Source of the DNA: Branchinecta lynchi
Lineage: Eukaryota > Arthropoda > Branchiopoda > Anostraca > Branchinectidae
DNA: 64,000 nucleotides
Direction: 5' to 3'
Assembly: GCA_023053575.1 (NCBI GenBank)
Contig: JAKZAP010000007.1
Coordinates: 19,555,464 to 19,619,463, forward strand
Shown: positions 59,845-64,000 of the stretch, in pieces
How the letters are laid out: each line of letters begins with the position of its first letter
Position numbering within the stretch: position 1 is the stretch's first letter
Program-made: the position numbers and the translations under genes
The notes under the pieces: generated by a model
Told to the model about the DNA's origin: nothing
Database searches by the model: none
What the model saw: the letters and a program-made list of their open reading frames with translations, nothing else

Positions 59845-60852
59845 TTTTTGGGATCCAAAACGTAAGTGGCGGGATACCGATGACATCGCAAAAGTTGTCC
59901 GTCTGTGCGCACTGTAACTCTCAAAGGGAATGAGAGATTTTGATGAAACTTGGTGTGAGGATTCTTTGGGTCAAGAGTAAGGTCAAGTTCGTAGATGGGC
60001 TCTGTAGCCCTACATTTAGGGGTGGGGGAGGGGGGTTAAATTAAGGGGCAAATTAAATATTTTTAAACAGATAATGTGATAGTCGATTGTGGGGTAAGAA
60101 GACATGCTTAACACGACGATGAAAACCATTTTGTCATCGGACAAGTAGTTCTCCCGGAATCCGGCCAAAACCGGAAAGTCTAAGAAGACATGCTTAACAC
60201 GACGATGAAAACCATTTTGTCATCGGACAAGTAGTTCTCCCGGAATTCGACCAAAACCGGAAAGTTTGTTAAAACTAAAAGTTTTATTTGGAGTCGATTA
60301 GATGTTCGATTAAGGGATAAGAATACATGCTGAACACGGTGGTGAAAACCATTTTCTCGCCGGGCAAGTAGTTCGCCTGGAATTCGGCCAAAACCGGAAA
60401 GTTTGTTCAAAGTAAAAGTTTTATTTGAAGTTGATTAGATGTTCGATTAAGGGATAAGAAGACATGCTGAACCCTTATGTGAACAATATTTTCTACCAGG
60501 ACAACTTGTTCGGCCGGAATCAGGCCAAACCGGAAAATTTGTTAAAAGCAAAAGTTTTATTAGAAGTTGATTAGATGTCAGATTTAGGGGTAAGAAGACA
60601 CGCTGAATCTGTATATGACAATCTTTTTTTTACCTGGACATATAGTTCGTTTGGAATCCGGTTGAATCCGGATCTTTTGTTTGTATAAGTTAAAGTTTTA
60701 CTTGAGTTGATAAGATGTTCTTTATACGGATAAGGAGATACGCTGAATTCGTTTCTGAACTTTTTTTGTCTGGACGAGTATGGTAGTTCGTTCGCAATTG
60801 TCTGGATCAAATATTAGATTTTTGGGATCCCATCGAAACCTTTGGTCTTGTT
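59845..60852 (+). mobile_element. R2 element, right arm of a head-to-head pair
   Basis: The head is at 59845 and the 3' end, CCTTTGGTCTTGTT, at 60852. An 85-bp segment starting AAGAAGACATGCTTAACACG is duplicated in tandem (60096 and 60181). The two heads are separated by about 100 bp. Confidence 0.7.
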
Positions 60853-61159
60853 GTTATATGTGTTGATTTTCGGCAATTGCTTACCTTTATTTTTTAGTTA
60901 CTGAAAATTGCAGACACAGAGGGGCAATCGCATAGAGGTAGCACAGATCCGAAAGAATACTATCTTTATGTAGCAGACTAACGAAGTAACGCATTTGTAT
61001 CGGTTTTTCTGGCCTGTGTAAGTAGATAGTGAAGTGCAACTTGACTGTCGGATCTCAGATCTGTTCGGTTAAACTTAAACACAAGAAAAACAACAATCAA
61101 CAAAGTAATCCGGACAATCCGGTTCGCTAATGTTAGTCCTTTGCCGTCATTGTCTTCCC

Positions 61160-62459
61160 AACAAGAGCTGTAAGCTCACATGGCTTGGTAAAAGGATGGA
61201 ATTTGCCGATTCGTGGGTTTGTTGTTATCATTTGTGAGCAAAACCCCTGAGATAAGAATTACGACGGGCCCTTGGATTTCACGAGAATGTATGGATTGGT
61301 AAACATTGGGTAAAATTTGTGCACTTGGTTGTGATGATGCACACTTTAAGGGTGCTAGAAATTCATCTGTAATCAAAACCCTTGTGGCAAAAATGATCCT
61401 GGGCCCTTTAGAATCATGAAAATATAGATTTTGCTTAAAAGTATTTTTTGTACTTTGCGGTGAAGAGAGTACTTCAAGGGATGGTCGGATCTAGAATGTG
61501 ACAATTTCTAAGCCAATATTGTCGAGTCTCTATTGTTCAAGCCAAGTTTCGTCTTCCTAGCACATCTGGAAGAGCCGTAAATCGTGTTCTCGGGATTTCC
61601 GGACCACCCTCCAACTCCCTCCAGAGTCCCCGAATCCGGTCTGGTTCTATTACTGATGTATCTAGGGCTTACGTTCGTTCTTCAAGCCAAGTGTCATCCC
61701 AGTCACTACATTCTAAGCGTGTCACAAAATTTCTGCCCCCCAGACTCCCCCGCATCCATCAGATACTATCCGCACTTGAAATGGGACATCTGCGACATGA
61801 CTTCTTTTCGAATATCAAGTTTCATTCAGATCCGATCACCCGTTCAGAAGTTGGACATTTCTCATGATTGCGGATTCCCCTCCCTTCACTCCCCCCACGA
61901 TAGTCAAATCGGAGAAACGACTGTTCTTACTTTAAAACTGTCGAGTCCCTGACATGCCTACCAAGTTTCATCGTTGTAGCACATGTGTAAGCATCTTAAC
62001 TTAGGATCACCGGAATTCTGGAACCCTCCCTAGAACTCCCCCCACAGTGCTCGGGCCCGGTCTATGCAGTCTTGTCAATTGTGTATCTAGGGCTTGTGCT
62101 TGTTCTTCCCACCAAGTCTCATCCCGATCTGACCACTCTGAACATGTCCCACACTCACACGATTTCCGATTCTCCCCTCCAACTCCCTACAAAGTCACCG
62201 GATCCATTCCCGACTTGAAGTGTGACACCTTAGACAGGAGGTCTTTCCAAATATCAAGTTTCATTCAGATCCGATTCCCCGTTCAGAAGTTAAAAATCGC
62301 CAATATTCCGGATTTTACTTTGGTCAGGTCCCTAATATGCCTGCCAAGTTTCATCGTCCCTAACTCAAGATGAGTGGCCTGACAGACCGACCAACCGACT
62401 GACCGACAGACCGAAAAGTTACGGTATATGGCACTAAAGCGAAGCTTCATGTGCCATAA
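61160..62459 (-). mobile_element. R1 element, - strand copy
   Basis: Read on the - strand it starts at 62459 (ATGGCACATGAAGCTTCGCT, then GTCGGTCAGTCGGTTGGTCG), includes repeated units with GATGAAACTTGGCAGGCATA, and ends at 61160 with AGCTTACAGCTCTTGTT. Inner parts (GGGTTTTGCTCACAAATGAT) match the tails at 26240-26530 and 40690-40770. Confidence 0.6.
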
Positions 62460-62520
62460 CAAAAGTCTAGCTAGGATTTTAAAACCACTCGTGTTTCGAT
62501 CAGCTACTTATCGCGCAATC

Positions 62521-62841
62521 TCAAAGGACCTGTCTTATCTATAATACTAACGCAACCTACGTCCACTCAATATATTTCTAGACCCAGAGACTCCGATTTC
62601 GTACGCTACATTCTAACACATCAAACAAAACCTCGCTGATTTTCTCACTTGCCGTGTTTTGCTACCTTCGATGTGAATCACGCTGTCGACGGTCGTCTGC
62701 GAGAAGTTTTTCCATCAGGAAAAACGGCTATGTAAATTATTTCTCTGTTTCGCCACAAGTCAGCGGTTGTTGAAAGCAGAGCCTAGCTTTAAAGTACTCA
62801 AATATTTTAAAATACTGGAAACAGTGCGAGCGGTCCTTTAA
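62521..62841. mobile_element. F5 inverted-repeat MITE, copy 2
   Basis: It is collinear with 1431-1738: AAAGGACCTGTCTT at the left, TGATTTTCTCACTTGCCGTG and CACGCTGTCGACGGTCGTCT inside, and CGGTCCTTTAAG at the right. The two lie 61 kb apart in the same orientation. Confidence 0.65.
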
Positions 62842-64000
62842 GTACTGCAAGAAATCTCTGCCTGAACCGAAAGTTTTGAAACAATAGCTACAGTTTTCAG
62901 AGCGTCTGTGAGCCCTCCTTGTAGTTTACCGGGAAGTGCGTTATTTGTATGAACCAACGACTTTGAAGGTTGTCAGACAGGGAACTATAGATCAGCTGAA
63001 CGACAAAAACTACGGTGACATGCGTCTGATACCTAAAAGGCAGCTCGTTCTATATAACATGATTCTGTTTTGGTTGTTTCATGGGTGCTTCAAACGTTTA
63101 AGCTTTGCTCTAAAATTCAGGATGTTAAAAGACTAGAGTGGACTAAGAGCTATTGGGACCTAGCTTTAGAATAAGTTATGAGCCCGCGCCATTGCTCTCC
63201 CTTTTTTCTTTTTTATAACCAGACTCGGCTGACTGGTTGTATTTTGCCCTCGGCGATGCAAAATAGCTTCCGTCTCTTGCTTTTATTTTATTCCACCCTG
63301 GGAGAACTTGTTAGAAAGACCAGCGAAGCTTCCTCGGTAACATGGCTGATGCTGATACTTCAAAGGCAGGTCGTTCAGTTTGATTAACATGATTCTGTTT
63401 TGGTAGCTGCCTTTCCACTCCTTTCCCAATAATTTGCATTGGTTGACACGGTGTTCAAACGGAATACGAAACGACTACTGGTTCCAGCGAGTTTCTCTGA
63501 GAAATCTAATTATGAGTTGTGAACTGGGAAGCGATCATCTCTTGTCATCTCGTGCTTTTTCTTATAATAAGAGTTTCAAGTAATTCTAAGGTCAGAACTA
63601 TAAAATTAATACTCTTGAGTCCGAGCTGACTGGGAAACATATATTCAAAATGTATTAAACGGACACGTCAACTTCGATGCTTTTATAACCCTTTATTTAA
63701 GTATCGTAGCTGGCGTATCAGTCTTATCCATTGTTTGGTAGAATTTAAGAAAGAGAGGAAAAGGTAGCTACGCGGGAATAAAAGAAGAGGTCCAAAGTAT
63801 TCCAGTATTTCTAGTATTTATTTACCTTCTAAGCGGAATATCGTTTTTAAACACGATTTACTTATTATTTTGTTTATACCGCTTCGAGGTACATGCACAC
63901 ATAGAATGAGTTCTCTCGAGTTGAGTTTTTCCTCCCCTTCCAACATCCCTGGCGGTGGCCAGGTCCGGGCCAGACGTCTAAATAGCATATCCATGACCCA
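62842..64000. other. F6 copy, otherwise no feature recognised
   Basis: 63609-63740 matches F6 (GAGTCCGAGCTGACTGGGAA; ACGGACACGTCAAC; GTATCGTAGCTGGCGTATCA). Short ORFs at 62936 and 63178 show no domain and no splice-compatible CSPG4 sequence. Confidence 0.4.

Overview
The window is non-vertebrate animal DNA. It has spliceosomal exons with GT..AG borders, introns of about 9 to 13 kb, and dense nested transposons. The species cannot be named from the sequence. Tandemly built elements carrying GTCC/GTCT microsatellites resemble the pearl/HINE elements known from marine invertebrates, so a marine invertebrate is the best guess.

Only one gene is well supported: the 5' part of a CSPG4/NG2-like transmembrane proteoglycan gene on the + strand. 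Four exons (22789-22952, 35525-35667, 46626-47026, 56311-56613) join with compatible phases (entry phase 1, then 0, 2, 1, exit phase 1). They encode about 336 continuous residues forming two laminin G domains, in the order of the CSPG4 N terminus. The signal-peptide exon and the exons for the CSPG repeats, membrane segment and tail were not found here. The start of exon 3 is present three times in tandem, giving two decayed decoy splice acceptors.

Almost everything else is repeats. (1) R1 and R2 are long composite families with a subterminal inverted motif, a GTCY microsatellite, internal tandem units and a 3' hairpin ending in CTTGTT; I infer they are non-autonomous Helentrons. (2) Several inverted-repeat (MITE-like) families occur, some with 8-bp target duplications (hAT-like). 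(3) A 1.65-kb element with palindromic termini occurs complete at 28165-29818 and degraded at 36960-38508. (4) Fragments of non-LTR retrotransposons are present: an RT pseudogene on the - strand at 14430-15600, two zinc-knuckle tails and one WNxLP tail. (5) There are minisatellites of 20, 22, 85, 137 and 195 bp.

Region by region: 1-22788 is upstream of the first recognised exon and holds R1 (2660-5441), a possible 2.35-kb TTAA-flanked element (6256-8608), an unusual array of 38-bp modules (10243-11188), R2 (12070-13198), the RT pseudogene and several MITEs. 22953-35524 is intron with nested R1, R2 and TIR elements and two copies of a CACGTG minisatellite. 35668-46625 is intron with R2 nested in R1 and one unidentified antisense ORF. 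47027-56310 is intron with two hAT-like MITEs, a diverged satellite and one unidentified ORF. 56614-64000 holds a LINE tail, a head-to-head pair of R2 copies and an inverted R1.

The most unusual structure is the 38-bp module array at 10243-11188: about 15 units with conserved ends, a variable middle and irregular AT-rich linkers. I cannot match it to a known element class.
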